Below are positions 25,402 to 34,493 of a stretch of DNA of 44,871 bases, in pieces; the stretch's first letter is position 1; each line of letters opens with the position of its first letter. The stretch is from Parelusimicrobium sp031549165 (GTDB lineage Bacteria; Elusimicrobiota; Elusimicrobia; Elusimicrobiales; Elusimicrobiaceae): NCBI GenBank assembly GCA_031549165.1, contig JAVBQE010000044.1, forward strand, positions 1-44,871, read 5' to 3'. A program made the position numbers and the translations under genes. Below the pieces are notes generated by a model. It saw only the letters and a list, made by a program, of their open reading frames with translations. It searched no databases and was not told the origin of the DNA.

Positions 25402-26368
25402 TTCCTTTCTTTGCGGCCGCTATTGAATACAAAGCGCCGCCTATACCGCCGATATCTGGCACGTCGGAGGCAATGATTTTTAATTTTTTAAAAGGCGTTT
25501 TTATGCTTTGTTTATCAAGCACCTTTTTAACGGAGGGCATAAAAAATTTATTCGCCTTGCTGATGCCGCCTGCAAGGATAATGGTGTCCAAGTCCAGCGT
25601 CATGCACACGTTAGCTATGCAGCTACCGAGGTAAAACCCTACGTCCTGCCACACCTTTTTGGCCACTTTGCAGCCGTTTTCGGCAGCGTCATAAATAACG
25701 GCAATTTTAAATTCTTTGTCTTGTTTTATTTTTTTGGCGAGTAAAGAATTATGTGCCTTGGCCGCCTCTTCACCCACAATTCTTTTAATACCATATGTGC
25801 CTACATACGCTTCCACACAGCCTCTTGCGCCGCAGCCGCAGACGGGCGCGTCCGGCAGTAAATTAAGTTTCATGTGGCCTATTTCTCCTGCGCAGCCATT
25901 GGAGCCCTGGTAAAGCTCCCCGTTTAAAATAAGCCCGCCGCCCACCCCTGTGCCGAGGGCGATGATTAAAACATTTTTACCTTTTCTTTTATTTTCCAGC
26001 TCATATTCGCCCCAGGCGGCAAATGTGGCGTCGTTGCCCACTTCGGGCTTAATGCCGGTAAGCTTTTTTATTTCGTCGGCCACTTTTAAGTTGAGCACGT
26101 GCTTACCTTTATATTTAAGGTTAGTGCCGAAGCGCAAAATGCCATGCTCATTATCCACGTCTCCGGGAAGGCCGATGCCTAAGGATAACTTTTCGCCCTT
26201 AAACTCCTTCTTCCAGGCGTTAACCTGCGCGGCAATCTGCTTTAAAAATTCTTTAGGCCCGTCTGCAAAGCTGGTTTCCAGGCGCGCGCTTTTAAGCACT
26301 TTAGCTTTTTCGTTAACAGCAAAAAACTTAACAAATGTACCACCAACGTCAATGCCTATACCTATCAT
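25388..26368 (-). CDS. ROK-family sugar kinase (glucokinase-like)
   Basis: 326 residues from MIGIGIDVGGTFVKFF at 26368, preceded by AAAAGGAGAC; the frame is open further upstream but without family similarity. Motifs: ATP phosphate loop DVGGTFVKF, NDATFAAWGEYE, GTGVGGGLILNGELYQG, GEIGHMKL, and the zinc-binding CGCGARGCVEAYVG of ROK proteins. It probably phosphorylates glucose or a related hexose entering glycolysis. It is co-directional with lptD and overlaps it by 14 bp, so the two are probably one transcript. Exact sugar specificity is not readable. Confidence 0.92.
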   Translation of the reverse strand: MIGIGIDVGGTFVKFFAVNEKAKVLKSARLETSFADGPKEFLKQIAAQVNAWKKEFKGEKLSLGIGLPGDVDNEHGILRFGTNLKYKGKHVLNLKVADEIKKLTGIKPEVGNDATFAAWGEYELENKRKGKNVLIIALGTGVGGGLILNGELYQGSNGCAGEIGHMKLNLLPDAPVCGCGARGCVEAYVGTYGIKRIVGEEAAKAHNSLLAKKIKQDKEFKIAVIYDAAENGCKVAKKVWQDVGFYLGSCIANVCMTLDLDTIILAGGISKANKFFMPSVKKVLDKQSIKTPFKKLKIIASDVPDIGGIGGALYSIAAAKKGNVKK

Positions 26369-26467
26369 AAAAAGTCTCCTTTTAAATAAAGACAAAACCA
26401 AAAACTGCCTCAGCGTAAAAACAACTGCATAAAATGTTGAACAATAAAAACAATTTGATAACTGCAA

Positions 26468-26726
26468 CAACCCATTGACCGGGGGACATTCCGCGCCCGA
26501 AAAAGTGTATCACCAGTCCCGCTCCCAAGGGCAGCCAGACTAGCAACATAGCGGTGTGTCCCCCAACCGTAAGCCGAAGTTTCGCTCTGTGCCGGGCCGC
26601 CATGCGGCCCTTTGCCAACGCCTCTGCGAGCTTGACGAGCAGAGTTGGGCTGCGAACACCGCTCAGCTATGCCTCATATAAAATGCAAGCGAAGCGATGC
26701 ACACCTATTTTGTCTTACGACGAACC
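26468..26726 (-). repeat. 260-bp dispersed repeat, copy H1, downstream of xer
   Basis: This region is roughly 80% identical by eye, in reverse complement, to 43923-44184. It carries an internal inverted repeat GGGGGACATTCCGC (26481-26494) against GCGGTGTGTCCCCC (26551-26564), 14 bp with two mismatches. Frames open through it are conserved between copies only because the DNA is repeated. It is 70 bp downstream of the xer stop codon on the minus strand. Confidence 0.85.
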
Positions 26727-26728
26727 TT

Positions 26729-26766
26729 CACCCTCTCCCCACCCCTCTCCCGTCAAAGGGAGAGGG
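26729..26766. repeat. CCCTCTCCC-GTCAAA-GGGAGAGGG palindrome
   Basis: Same 9-bp stem and GTCAAA loop as at 23040 and 31442, preceded by TTCACCCTCTCCCCA. It lies between xer and repeat H1, 30 bp from the xer stop. Confidence 0.85.
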
Positions 26767-26795
26767 CAAAGTGGAGAAACGGCTATTAATATAAA

Positions 26796-27683
26796 TCAAT
26801 CCTTCTTGTCACCCAAAGGGTGCGAATCTTCGTAAACTTTTTTAAGTCTCTCAAGCGACACATGCGTGTAAACCTGCGTCGCGCTTAAACTTTTATGGCC
26901 CAGCATTTCCTGCAAACTTCTCAAATCGCACCCGTTATTTAAAAGGTGTGTGGCAAAAGAATGTCGCAAACTGTGCGCCGTTATCTTACGCGCCAAATGC
27001 GCTTTTATAGCGCTCTGTTTAACTATATAAGCAAGCCCGTCGCCAGACAGCCTGCCGCCTAAGCGGCCCAAAAAAAGCGGGCTTTTGCCGTCGTACTGTG
27101 GGCGCGAAGAAAGATATTTTTTTATCGCCTCAATAGCCGCGTCCGTAACAGGCACAAGGCGCTCTTTACTGCCTTTACCCAGCACGCGCGCTACGCCTAA
27201 ACTAGCGTCCATATCGCCCACATTAAGGCCTGTTATTTCGCTTCTGCGAAGGCCCGAGCCGTAGGCCAGTTCAAAAATAGCAGCGTCGCGCAAAGAAAAC
27301 TTTTTAGTCTGCTGCGCTACTGAGGATAAAAGTTTTTCAGCCTCTTCTTCACTTAAAAATTTAGGCAGCGTTCTATCACGCTTAGGCATAGGCAGAAGTT
27401 TAAACGGGTTATTATCAATAACAGCGGTCCTAAGTGCATACTTAGCAAAACTTCTCAAAGCGCTTATCCGGCGAAGGGTAGTATTTTTCTTCTGTTCGTC
27501 CTTAGTAGTAGCGCCTAAAAAAGAGCGTATATTAACCGGCGAAAACCCTTCGGTAATTGCCAACTTGCGCTCTGCGCAAAAGGCAGTAAACAATTTAAGT
27601 TCCGCCTCATACGCTCTAAGCGTATGAGGCGAAAAGTTTTTAGCGCGAAGAGAAAGCAAAAATTTATCCGCCAAATTTTCCAT
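26796..27683 (-). CDS. xerC: Tyrosine recombinase XerC/XerD-like
   Basis: 295 residues. The N-terminal SAM-like DNA-binding domain (LRAKNFSPHTLRAYEAELKLF) is followed by the catalytic domain with all expected residues: Arg in GSGLRRSEITGL, Lys in GKGSKERLVPV, HxxR in HSLRHSFATHLLNNG, His in EMLGHKSLSATQVYTH, and the nucleophile Tyr in QVYTHVSLERLKK. Xer enzymes resolve chromosome dimers at dif. C versus D cannot be decided without the partner; a single-recombinase system is possible. Hairpin A lies upstream and repeat H1 downstream, so a link to repeat mobility is conceivable but untested. Confidence 0.9.
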   Translation of the reverse strand: MENLADKFLLSLRAKNFSPHTLRAYEAELKLFTAFCAERKLAITEGFSPVNIRSFLGATTKDEQKKNTTLRRISALRSFAKYALRTAVIDNNPFKLLPMPKRDRTLPKFLSEEEAEKLLSSVAQQTKKFSLRDAAIFELAYGSGLRRSEITGLNVGDMDASLGVARVLGKGSKERLVPVTDAAIEAIKKYLSSRPQYDGKSPLFLGRLGGRLSGDGLAYIVKQSAIKAHLARKITAHSLRHSFATHLLNNGCDLRSLQEMLGHKSLSATQVYTHVSLERLKKVYEDSHPLGDKKD

Positions 27684-27699
27684 CTTTTCCCTCTCTCAA

Positions 27700-27739
27700 A
27701 TAAGCGGGAGATTGCCGCGGCCTACGGCCTCGCAAAGAC
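27700..27739 (+). repeat. 'GCAATGAC'-family repeat upstream of hairpin A
   Basis: TAAGCGGGAGATTGCCGCGG, CCTACGGCC and TCGCAAAGAC. The same order (this repeat, then ACAACACTTATATTAAT, then a long hairpin) occurs at 31509 before hairpin B, so the pair has been copied as a unit. Confidence 0.8.
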
Positions 27740-27740
27740 A

Positions 27741-27982
27741 ACACTTATATTAATTAAAAGCCGTCAACCTTTTGCGCGCCTTATCCGCGCAATCCCCGTG
27801 CGCGCATGCGCACGAAAAACCAGAGCGAAACAAGTGGCAGGTTAAAACGCAGTAAATTTGAATTTATTAAAAGTTTCTTCGGGGCGATAGCGTACTGGCG
27901 TACGTTAGTCCCCGAAAAACTTTTAAGAAATTCAAATTTACAAGGCTTTACCGAACTAAGATCGAACAACTACATAAAGCCG
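27741..27982 (-). repeat. Hairpin element A (31/25/30 geometry), downstream of topA
   Basis: Left arm 27854-27884, apex 27885-27909, right arm 27910-27939. The arms pair apart from one bulged C and one mismatch at left-arm position 13. The apex contains AGCGTACTGG and CGTACGTTAGT. Constant flanks are GGTTAAAACGCAG on the left and ACAAGGCTTTACCGAAC on the right; the outer ends hold smaller stems (GTGCGCGCATGCGCAC) and CATAAAGCC opposite GGCTTTA. The hairpin begins 48 bp beyond the topA stop on the minus strand. About 240 bp match hairpin B. Confidence 0.92.
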
Positions 27983-27986
27983 TACA

Positions 27987-30272
27987 TCATTTCTCCGCTT
28001 TCTTTTTGATGTCCGCAATCTGCTCTGGCGTAACAGAAACAATCGTCTTACACTTAGGATACCCGCTGCACCCCAAAAACTCCCCGCGCTTACTAGCTCT
28101 AAGTATCATAGCCTTACCACACTTCTCACACTTAATATCAGTGGTAATCTTACCCGTGCCTTCCACTTTTTTCCCTTCACCGTCCACAGAAAAAGTATTT
28201 TTACATTTAGGATAGGCAGAACATGCCATAAACTTACCGCGCCTTCCTGCGCGGATAACCATGGGCGAGCCGCACTTGTCGCACACTTCGTTGGTGGCTT
28301 CCGGCGCGGCTTTGGTTTCGCCAGATAAATTAATTTTGCCTTTACACTCCGGATAAGTGGAACACGCCAAATATTCACCGAAGCGGCTTCTGCGAATAAC
28401 CATGGGCGCGCCGCACTCCGGGCATTTCTCGTCGGACGGTTTAGGCTGGGCGCGCTGCATCCCCTGGTCTGCTTCCGCCAGTTCTTTAGTAAAAGGGGTG
28501 TAAAAGTTCTTCATCACTTTAACCCAGTCTTTTTTGCCTTCGGCAATTTCGTCCAGCTCTTCTTCCACTCCTGCCGTGTAGGACAGGTCCATAATTTCTT
28601 TAAAGAACCCTTTAAGCGCGTCCGTAACTTCGGTGCCGAGCGAGGTAACAACAAGCTTGCTCGTCTTAGGCTGCTTGGTAATATACTTACGGTCCTGTAT
28701 AGTTTTAATTGTAGGTGCGTAAGTGGACGGGCGGCCGATGCCGTGCTTTTCAAGCGTCTTAATTAAGCTGGCTTCATTATAGTTCGGCGGAGGCGCAGTT
28801 TTATGGTCTTTAGTGGTAAGGTTAATAAGGTTAAGTGTGTCGCCCTCGTTTAAAATAGGCAGAAGCGCCGCGCCCTCTTCTTCCTCTTCGTCTTCGTCCT
28901 TATCGTCCTGATAGACTGATAAATAGCCTAAAAATTTAACCGTTCTGCCGCCGGCTCTAAGCAGCGTGCCTTCACCTTTACCCGCTTCAATGTCTACGGT
29001 AACGGAGTTGAAAAGCGCGTCCGCCATTTGGCTTGCCATAAAGCGCAGCCATATAAGTTCGTAGAGTTTATACTGATCGGCAGTTAAATAAGTTTTAATG
29101 CTCTGCGGTGTTTTAAAAACGTCGGTGGGGTGTATAGACTCATGCGCTTCCTGCGCGCCTTTAACTTTGCTTTTGAAAGCGTTTGGCGTTGCGGGCACAA
29201 ATTCTTTGCCGTATTTTTCCGTGGCAAATTTGCGCGCGCTCGCCTGCATGTCTTTGGAGACGTTAAAGGAGTCTGTGCGCATGTATGTAATTAAACCCTG
29301 GTTTTCGCCGCCTATTTCCACGCCTTCGTAAAGGCTTTGGGCGGTCATCATGGTTTTCTGCGAGGTAAAACCTATTTTATTATACGCGTCCTGCTGCAAA
29401 GTGCTGGTGATAAAGGGCGGCTTGGCGCGCTGTTTAACTTCCTTTTTTTCTACCTTAATTACAGTGAGCGGGCCCTTGCGTAGCGCAGCGTTGACGGCTG
29501 CCAAATCTTCCTCTTTTCTAAAGACTGTGGTTTTAACTTTATAGTCTTCTGCAAAAAGTTTGTAGGTGGTGGTTTTCTCCACGCTCTCGCCTTTCCACTT
29601 AAGCATGCGCGAGTTAAATTTAGGCTCTGCGCCCTTTTTCTCAAGCTCGGCCTCAAGCGTCCAGTATTCTTCTTCTTTAAAATTTTCTATTTCTTTGGCT
29701 CTTTCAGAGAGCAAGCGCACAGCCACAGACTGCACGCGCCCGGCCGATAACCCGCGCGAAATCTTTTTCCACAAAAGCGGCGAAAGCTTGTAGCCCACCA
29801 AACGGTCCAAAATACGTCTGGCCTGCTGCGCGTCTACTAAATTTAGGTCTATATTTCTTGCGTGTTCAAAGCTGGCTTTAACAGCGGACGGTGTAATTTC
29901 ATGAAAGAAAATTCTTTTAATCTTTTCCTGCGGTAATTTTAAGAGTTCCACTAAATGCCACGCGATGGCCTCGCCCTCGCGGTCAGGGTCAGTAGCGAGG
30001 TAGACGGTGCCTGCGCTTTTGGCCGCGGCTTCTAAATCTTTAACTAATTTTTTGGCTTTTTCCACGGGGACATAAGTGGGCTTAAAGTCGTTCTTTTCGT
30101 CCACGCCGATTTCTTTGGCGGGAAGGTCGCGCACATGGCCGAAGGAGCTTTTGATTATATAATCGTTGCCTAAAATTTTGCCTATTGTTCTTTGTTTTGT
30201 GGGGGATTCTACTATTACTAAATCTTTACCTTTCTTTGCTGCGGTTGTGGTTGTTGTTTTCTTGATTGCCAT
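27987..30272 (-). CDS. topA: DNA topoisomerase I (type IA)
   Basis: 761 residues. A Lys/Thr-rich N-terminus leads into the TOPRIM domain (LVIVESPTKQRTIGKIL; YLATDPDREGEAIAWHL). The gate domains follow, with the catalytic tyrosine in GLITYMRTDS (about residue 320) and GIGRPSTYAPTI. Three C-terminal four-cysteine zinc modules are visible (CPECGAP...CSTYPEC; CDKCGSP...CSAYPKC; CEKCGKA...CSGYPKC). It relaxes negative supercoils. An acidic insert (DDKDEDEEEEEG) lies near residue 465. The gene starts 2 bp after dprA ends, a common pair. Confidence 0.98.
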   Translation of the reverse strand: MAIKKTTTTTAAKKGKDLVIVESPTKQRTIGKILGNDYIIKSSFGHVRDLPAKEIGVDEKNDFKPTYVPVEKAKKLVKDLEAAAKSAGTVYLATDPDREGEAIAWHLVELLKLPQEKIKRIFFHEITPSAVKASFEHARNIDLNLVDAQQARRILDRLVGYKLSPLLWKKISRGLSAGRVQSVAVRLLSERAKEIENFKEEEYWTLEAELEKKGAEPKFNSRMLKWKGESVEKTTTYKLFAEDYKVKTTVFRKEEDLAAVNAALRKGPLTVIKVEKKEVKQRAKPPFITSTLQQDAYNKIGFTSQKTMMTAQSLYEGVEIGGENQGLITYMRTDSFNVSKDMQASARKFATEKYGKEFVPATPNAFKSKVKGAQEAHESIHPTDVFKTPQSIKTYLTADQYKLYELIWLRFMASQMADALFNSVTVDIEAGKGEGTLLRAGGRTVKFLGYLSVYQDDKDEDEEEEEGAALLPILNEGDTLNLINLTTKDHKTAPPPNYNEASLIKTLEKHGIGRPSTYAPTIKTIQDRKYITKQPKTSKLVVTSLGTEVTDALKGFFKEIMDLSYTAGVEEELDEIAEGKKDWVKVMKNFYTPFTKELAEADQGMQRAQPKPSDEKCPECGAPMVIRRSRFGEYLACSTYPECKGKINLSGETKAAPEATNEVCDKCGSPMVIRAGRRGKFMACSAYPKCKNTFSVDGEGKKVEGTGKITTDIKCEKCGKAMILRASKRGEFLGCSGYPKCKTIVSVTPEQIADIKKKAEK

Positions 30273-30274
30273 AT

Positions 30275-31405
30275 TTATTCCTTATTAAATTTGTTTAAAC
30301 TGTAAAACCCGTCTTCGCACATTAGTATAGCATTTGTTTCAAGCCCAAACATAATGGCAGATACTTCACTAACGCTTAAACCCGTGTGCTCAATGATGCT
30401 CTCTATATTCTGCTTACCAGCACCTATAAAAGCTAAAACTGCCCTTTCTGTCTCGCTCATGTCCTCAAGCGGGACCTCGGGGGTGACCTCCGCGCCGAAT
30501 GTTACGGGCGCAAGGCCGAAGCGGTTCTCCTCGGGTATACTATCTATTATATCTTTTGTTTCAAGCAGAACGTTAGCCCCTTCCTTAATTAACATGTTCG
30601 TGCCGCCGCTTTGTATGCTCTCAATAGGGCCGGGAAGCGCAAAAACTTCCTTGCCCTGCTCAAGCGCCATTTTGGCGGTAATAAGCGCGCCGCTTTTTAT
30701 TTTACCCTCTATTATTACCGTTATGCAGGATAGGCCGGCGATGATTCTGTTACGGCGTGGAAAGTGAAATGCATGCGGCGGTTTATTAAAGGGCAGTTCA
30801 CTTATTATAGCGCCGCCGTTATCTAAAATGGCGCAAGCCAAAGCCCTGTTTTCAGCCGGGTAAACGCGGCCTATGCCTGTGCCTACAACAGCAAAAGTGG
30901 GCCGCTGCAAATCAACCGCTGCCTTATGGCAAATACTGTCCACCCCGCGCGCTAAACCGCTGACTACCACGCAGCCACATTTGGTAAGTTCACCTGCAAA
31001 CTTGTCCGCGCATCTTCTGCCGTACGGCGTGATGGTGCGCGTACCTACCATTGATATCCGAGGGCCGACGGTTTCTATACTGCCGCGCACATATAAAACG
31101 AAAGGCGGCTCTTTGATATTACGTAGTTCCGCCGGGTAATCCGGGTCTTCCTGCATTAAAATTTTGCCGCCCGCTTTGGCAGTTAAATCTATTTCCGCCT
31201 GGGCGTCAAGGGCGTGGCTTTCTTTTAGCAGCTCAGCCGCAGTTGCAAGCGTAAGGCCGGCTTCGCTGTGCAAAGTGCGCGCATCCGCGCGCAAAATCTC
31301 TTCGGCCGAGCCAAAGATTTCCAGCAAGCGGCCCAGCCAGTCGGTCCGCAGATAGATAAAGCTGTTAAGTTTAATACGCGCCAGGCGTTCGTTTTGTGTA
31401 AGCAT
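30275..31405 (-). CDS. dprA: DNA-processing protein DprA
   Basis: 376 residues. DprA loads RecA on incoming single-stranded DNA during transformation. The N-terminal SAM/HhH-like part is followed by the Rossmann-type domain: ISMVGTRTITPYGRRCADKFA, VVSGLARGVDSICHKAA, VVGTGIGRVYPAENRAL, FPRRNRIIAGLS, and SGALITAKMALEQGKEVFALPGP. A C-terminal winged helix (TERAVLAFIGAGKQNIESIIEHTGLSVSEV) completes the standard architecture. With comM nearby this suggests natural competence, though uptake machinery is not in the window. Confidence 0.97.
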   Translation of the reverse strand: MLTQNERLARIKLNSFIYLRTDWLGRLLEIFGSAEEILRADARTLHSEAGLTLATAAELLKESHALDAQAEIDLTAKAGGKILMQEDPDYPAELRNIKEPPFVLYVRGSIETVGPRISMVGTRTITPYGRRCADKFAGELTKCGCVVVSGLARGVDSICHKAAVDLQRPTFAVVGTGIGRVYPAENRALACAILDNGGAIISELPFNKPPHAFHFPRRNRIIAGLSCITVIIEGKIKSGALITAKMALEQGKEVFALPGPIESIQSGGTNMLIKEGANVLLETKDIIDSIPEENRFGLAPVTFGAEVTPEVPLEDMSETERAVLAFIGAGKQNIESIIEHTGLSVSEVSAIMFGLETNAILMCEDGFYSLNKFNKE

Positions 31406-31427
31406 AAAAAGTCCTAAACTGCTAAAT

Positions 31428-31466
31428 TCACCCTCACCCTTCCCTCTCCCGTCAAAGGGAGAGGGT
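31428..31466. repeat. CCCTCTCCC-GTCAAA-GGGAGAGGG palindrome upstream of dprA
   Basis: A 9-bp stem, 31442-31450 with 31457-31465, loop GTCAAA, preceded by CACCCTCACCCTT. Same family as 23040 and 26743. Confidence 0.85.
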
Positions 31467-31508
31467 AAAGAGGAGGAAAAACAGATAATAAAAAATCTTT
31501 AACTACAA

Positions 31509-31566
31509 TAAGCGGGAGATTACCGCGCGCCTGCCCAGAGTGCAGCGTGGGGTCGCTCGCAATGAC
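31509..31566 (+). repeat. 'GCAATGAC'-family repeat upstream of hairpin B
   Basis: TAAGCGGGAGATTACCGCGC, an insert CCTGCCCAGAGTGCAGCG, then GGGTCGCTCGCAATGACAAC. It joins hairpin B through ACTTATATTAAT, as at hairpin A. Confidence 0.8.
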
Positions 31567-31569
31567 AAC

Positions 31570-31828
31570 ACTTATATTAATAAAATCCGTAAACCTTTTG
31601 CGCGCCGTATCCGCGCAATCCCCGTGCGCGAATGCGCACGAAAAACCAGAGCGAAACCAAAGTCTGGTTAAAACGCAGGAAATTTGAATTTCTTAAAAGT
31701 TTCTTCGGGGCGACAGCGTACTGGTGTACGTTAGTCCCCGAAAAACTTTTAAGAAATTCAAATTTACAAGGCTTTACCGAACAACAGCCGCAAGCGCGCC
31801 TGGCGCGCGAGCCAACTACATAAAGCCG
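31570..31828 (-). repeat. Hairpin element B (31/25/30 geometry), downstream of comM
   Basis: Left arm 31680-31710, apex 31711-31735, right arm 31736-31765. The arms pair perfectly except for a single bulged C at left-arm position 24. The apex contains CGACAGCGTACTGG and TGTACGTTAGT. Flanks GGTTAAAACGCAG and ACAAGGCTTTACCGAAC match hairpins A and C. Smaller stems are GTGCGCGAATGCGCAC and ACCAGA with TCTGGT on the left, and GCGCGCCTGGCGCGC on the right. The hairpin begins 64 bp beyond the comM stop on the minus strand. Confidence 0.93.
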
Positions 31829-33349
31829 TTATAAATCAGCCACTCCTTTCCTATCCAGCGGCCTATACTGCAAAACTTCCATAAGATGAAACTTTGTAAT
31901 ATCCGCCGCACCCTCTAAATCCGCTATCGTGCGCGCTGTTTTTAAAATTTTATCTAGGCTTCTGGCCGATAAACCCATCTTGCTCATAGCCGCCTCAAGC
32001 ACCTTATCTCCGCCTTCTGGGATTATGCAATATTTTTTTATTTCTGCAGGCTGCATGTTGGCATTACAAGACGTGTCAGACCCGGCAAATCTTTTTGCCT
32101 GCGTCTCGCGCGCCTTAACCACGCGCGCTTTTATTTGCGCGGAAGTCTCTCCCTCGCTCTTTTTCTCCCAATCATTATAGGAAACGGGGTTGAGGTTTAC
32201 GGTTAAATCTATACGGTCCAACAGCGGGCCGGAAATTTTGTTTCTGTATCTGTTAATCATTAAAGGTGTGCAGGTGCACTCCTTAACACGGCTTCCGTGG
32301 TGGCCGCAAGGACACGGGTTCATGGCGGCAATCAGTGTAAATCTCGCCGGGAAAGAGACAGATTCTTTAGCGCGTGAAATTGTTACAACGCCGCTCTCCA
32401 AAGGCTCTCTCATCACTTCCAAAACGGAGCGGGAATATTCTGCAAACTCATCCAAAAATAAAACGCCGTTGTGCGCAAGCGAAACCTCGCCCGGCCTTGG
32501 CGTTGCGCCGCCGCCGATGAGGGCTATGTCTGAAATAGTGTGGTGCGGGTCTCTAAAAGGGCGGTCCTTTAATGCTGCGCCTTTTAGCATGTTTGAGACG
32601 GAGTAAATTTTGGTAACTTCCAAAGCTTCTTTATGCGTCATCGGCGGCAAAATGCCGGTGAATCTTTTTGCAAGCATGCTTTTGCCTGTGCCGGGCAGGC
32701 CGATGAGGAGCACGTTATGCCCGCCTGCGGCGGCAATTTCCAGCGCGCGCTTTGCCATCGCCTGGCCTTTTACTTCGCTGAAACAAAAATTATTTAAATT
32801 TTCTTCCGTGTGCGTTTCAAAAACAGGCATGTCCAGTTTACTTTCTTCTTCTAAAAAAGAAACTAATTGCTTTAAATTGAGCGCGCTTATAAAAGGCGTT
32901 TTAGACAAAGTAACTTCTGGGATATTTTCAAAAGGGACAACTGCTGTTTTTTTGCCAATCGCGCCTAACATGCACAAAACGCCCGCCGAGCGGCGGATAG
33001 AGCCGTCTAACCCAAGCTCTCCGATAAACGCATAATCTTCCAAATTCTTTATGGCTTGTTTGCTCAGAGAACCGGACGCGGCCAAAATGGCCAGAGCTAT
33101 AGGCAAATCAAAATGCGTGCCGGACTTTTTTAGCTCACCCGGCGATAAATTGATGGTTATTCTTTTGGAAGGGAAATCAAAGCCTGAGTTTCTGATGGCG
33201 GCCACTACTCTGTCTTTTGCTTCTTTAACTTCGGTATCAGGAAGGCCGACAACCGCTATTGAAGGCAGGCCGGACGCAACGTCCGCCTCTGCGTTAACCT
33301 TAAACCCGTCTACTCCTTTAACGCCGCAGGTTTGTACGTTTGCCAGCAT
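31829..33349 (-). CDS. comM: Mg-chelatase-like AAA+ ATPase, ComM/YifB family
   Basis: 506 residues. The N-terminal ChlI-like domain (GLPSIAVVGLPDTEVKEAKDRVVAAI, SPGELKKSGTHFDLPIALAIL) leads into the AAA+ core: Walker A LLIGLPGTGKSM, Walker B NGVLFLDEFAEY, and sensor AAMNPCPCGHHG. A C-terminal helical domain (LSARSLDKILKTARTIADL) ends the protein. ComM is a helicase-like branch-migration factor that helps integrate transforming DNA. A zinc-like cysteine cluster (CPCGHHG, ECTC) is present. TAGGAG precedes the ATG, and the gene is 8 bp after the upstream lipoprotein gene. Confidence 0.95.
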   Translation of the reverse strand: MLANVQTCGVKGVDGFKVNAEADVASGLPSIAVVGLPDTEVKEAKDRVVAAIRNSGFDFPSKRITINLSPGELKKSGTHFDLPIALAILAASGSLSKQAIKNLEDYAFIGELGLDGSIRRSAGVLCMLGAIGKKTAVVPFENIPEVTLSKTPFISALNLKQLVSFLEEESKLDMPVFETHTEENLNNFCFSEVKGQAMAKRALEIAAAGGHNVLLIGLPGTGKSMLAKRFTGILPPMTHKEALEVTKIYSVSNMLKGAALKDRPFRDPHHTISDIALIGGGATPRPGEVSLAHNGVLFLDEFAEYSRSVLEVMREPLESGVVTISRAKESVSFPARFTLIAAMNPCPCGHHGSRVKECTCTPLMINRYRNKISGPLLDRIDLTVNLNPVSYNDWEKKSEGETSAQIKARVVKARETQAKRFAGSDTSCNANMQPAEIKKYCIIPEGGDKVLEAAMSKMGLSARSLDKILKTARTIADLEGAADITKFHLMEVLQYRPLDRKGVADL

Positions 33350-33357
33350 TGAAACTC

Positions 33358-34470
33358 CTAGATGTACATGAGTACTATGGAATTAGGACTAGAAGATAAG
33401 ACTGAAAACTGCCCGCTGTGTTTGCGGATAATTTTGGCTATCAGTTCTTCCGGGTTTTTGATATTTGTCTGCACTTCAAACTCGGCAGCTGAGTTGTTGT
33501 AGCGCACAAGGTTAAAGTCCTCAATCTCTCTTAAATCGCGAAGGATGGACTGTAAAGATTTAAGACGGTCAATAGAGTTAACCTCGCGCACGGTAAGAGA
33601 ATATTTTACAGCAGAATTAACCGCGCTGTTAAGCGGGTCAATTAAACTTTTAGCCGCCTGCTCGCAAGAGGCAGAAATGGATTTACTTGCAGAAATGTCG
33701 TCCAGCGCGTCCAGACCGCTCTGCTGGCTGGAGCCTTCGGCGACTACGGCGTAGTTTTTGGTAGAATAAACGCGCATGTTAACGCGCCCGCGGTACGGTT
33801 TAAAAGGCGTGATTAACGCAGTGCCTAAATTTTCAAGCGGCGCAGTGGACGCGTCCGCCACGATGATAAAGCGCGCGCCTTCGTAGCGGGCTTTGTCTAT
33901 TAAAGACGCAGGGTCGTCAATATTATTCTGGCTTAAGTTGTCCCCGTTTAAAAGCGTGTAAGGCGTGTTTTTGAGCGAGCGGTAAATGGCCTGCTTACAG
34001 TCCTGCTTCAAGGAAACGTCGTCACGCACGGTTTCCCTGGAGGCCACCATTATGTTTGTTTTTTTGGCCGTTGCGTCCTCGTTTTCTCTGACGACGGAGC
34101 TGATGTCTGAGACTAACACAAGCGCCTTAATTTTAGTGTACCAGTATTCGCCCTTTTTATAATTGTCCACCACATAATAGCGGCGGATAAAACCCTGGGT
34201 TTTAGTTAAAATTTTGTCTTCTACAATTTTTGCCTGGTCTACAACTCTGGAGGAGGAAAGGAACACGCCGGCCACCTGCTCAACAGCATTTTGCTGCGCG
34301 CCGTACACGCCGCGCTTTTTGGTGTCTGGCATATTTTCTTCGTCAAGCGGCACAAGGCTTTCGCCAAACACATACTCGCCCTCGCCCTTCGGGCCGATGT
34401 GCAGGCTGCGGCAGGATGATAATAAGATTGAGCTGCAAAAAACGACTAACAAAAATAAAAATTTTTTCAT
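33358..34470 (-). CDS. Lipoprotein with FlgT-like N-terminal domain
   Basis: 370 residues. Lipoprotein signal MKKFLFLLVVFCSSILLSSC. Residues about 50-125 (GVYGAQQNAVEQVAGVFLSSS, ILTKTQGFIRRYYVVDN, GEYWYTKIKALV) show the pattern of the FlgT N-terminal/LPP20-like fold: a helix ending in a valine-glycine turn, then three strands. The middle resembles the nucleotide-free FlgT-M/TolB-type domain (FIIVADAST...YSTKNYAVVAEGSSQ). FlgT forms the flagellar H-ring in Vibrio, but no flagellar gene is present here, so an outer-membrane role independent of flagella is likely. It follows an LPP20-like gene and precedes comM. Confidence 0.65.
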   Translation of the reverse strand: MKKFLFLLVVFCSSILLSSCRSLHIGPKGEGEYVFGESLVPLDEENMPDTKKRGVYGAQQNAVEQVAGVFLSSSRVVDQAKIVEDKILTKTQGFIRRYYVVDNYKKGEYWYTKIKALVLVSDISSVVRENEDATAKKTNIMVASRETVRDDVSLKQDCKQAIYRSLKNTPYTLLNGDNLSQNNIDDPASLIDKARYEGARFIIVADASTAPLENLGTALITPFKPYRGRVNMRVYSTKNYAVVAEGSSQQSGLDALDDISASKSISASCEQAAKSLIDPLNSAVNSAVKYSLTVREVNSIDRLKSLQSILRDLREIEDFNLVRYNNSAAEFEVQTNIKNPEELIAKIIRKHSGQFSVLSSSPNSIVLMYI

Positions 34471-34493
34471 TATTTGTCCTTATTAATAAAAGC

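Noticed and set aside
26369..26470. Longer N-terminus for the ROK kinase
   Set aside because: The ribosome binding site and the MIGIGIDVGGT motif fix the start at 26368; the upstream part has no family similarity.
26382..26618. Open frame across repeat H1, similar to a frame at 43873-44097 (both contain RPFANA)
   Set aside because: It is explained by the 260-bp repeat; no start site and no independent coding signal.
27854..27939. Hairpins as ordinary Rho-independent terminators
   Set aside because: They lie 3' of genes but lack a T tract after the stem on either strand and have a conserved 25-nt apex.
27806..28009. Plus-strand open frame with a similar frame at 31632-31823 (both begin MRTKNQSET)
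   Set aside because: The frames lie across hairpins A and B; similarity follows from repeated DNA, there is no ribosome binding site, and one frame runs into topA. Not treated as proteins.
23027..31466. CCCTC/GAGGG repeats as a CRISPR array
   Set aside because: Copies are kilobases apart, are not regularly spaced and have no cas genes.
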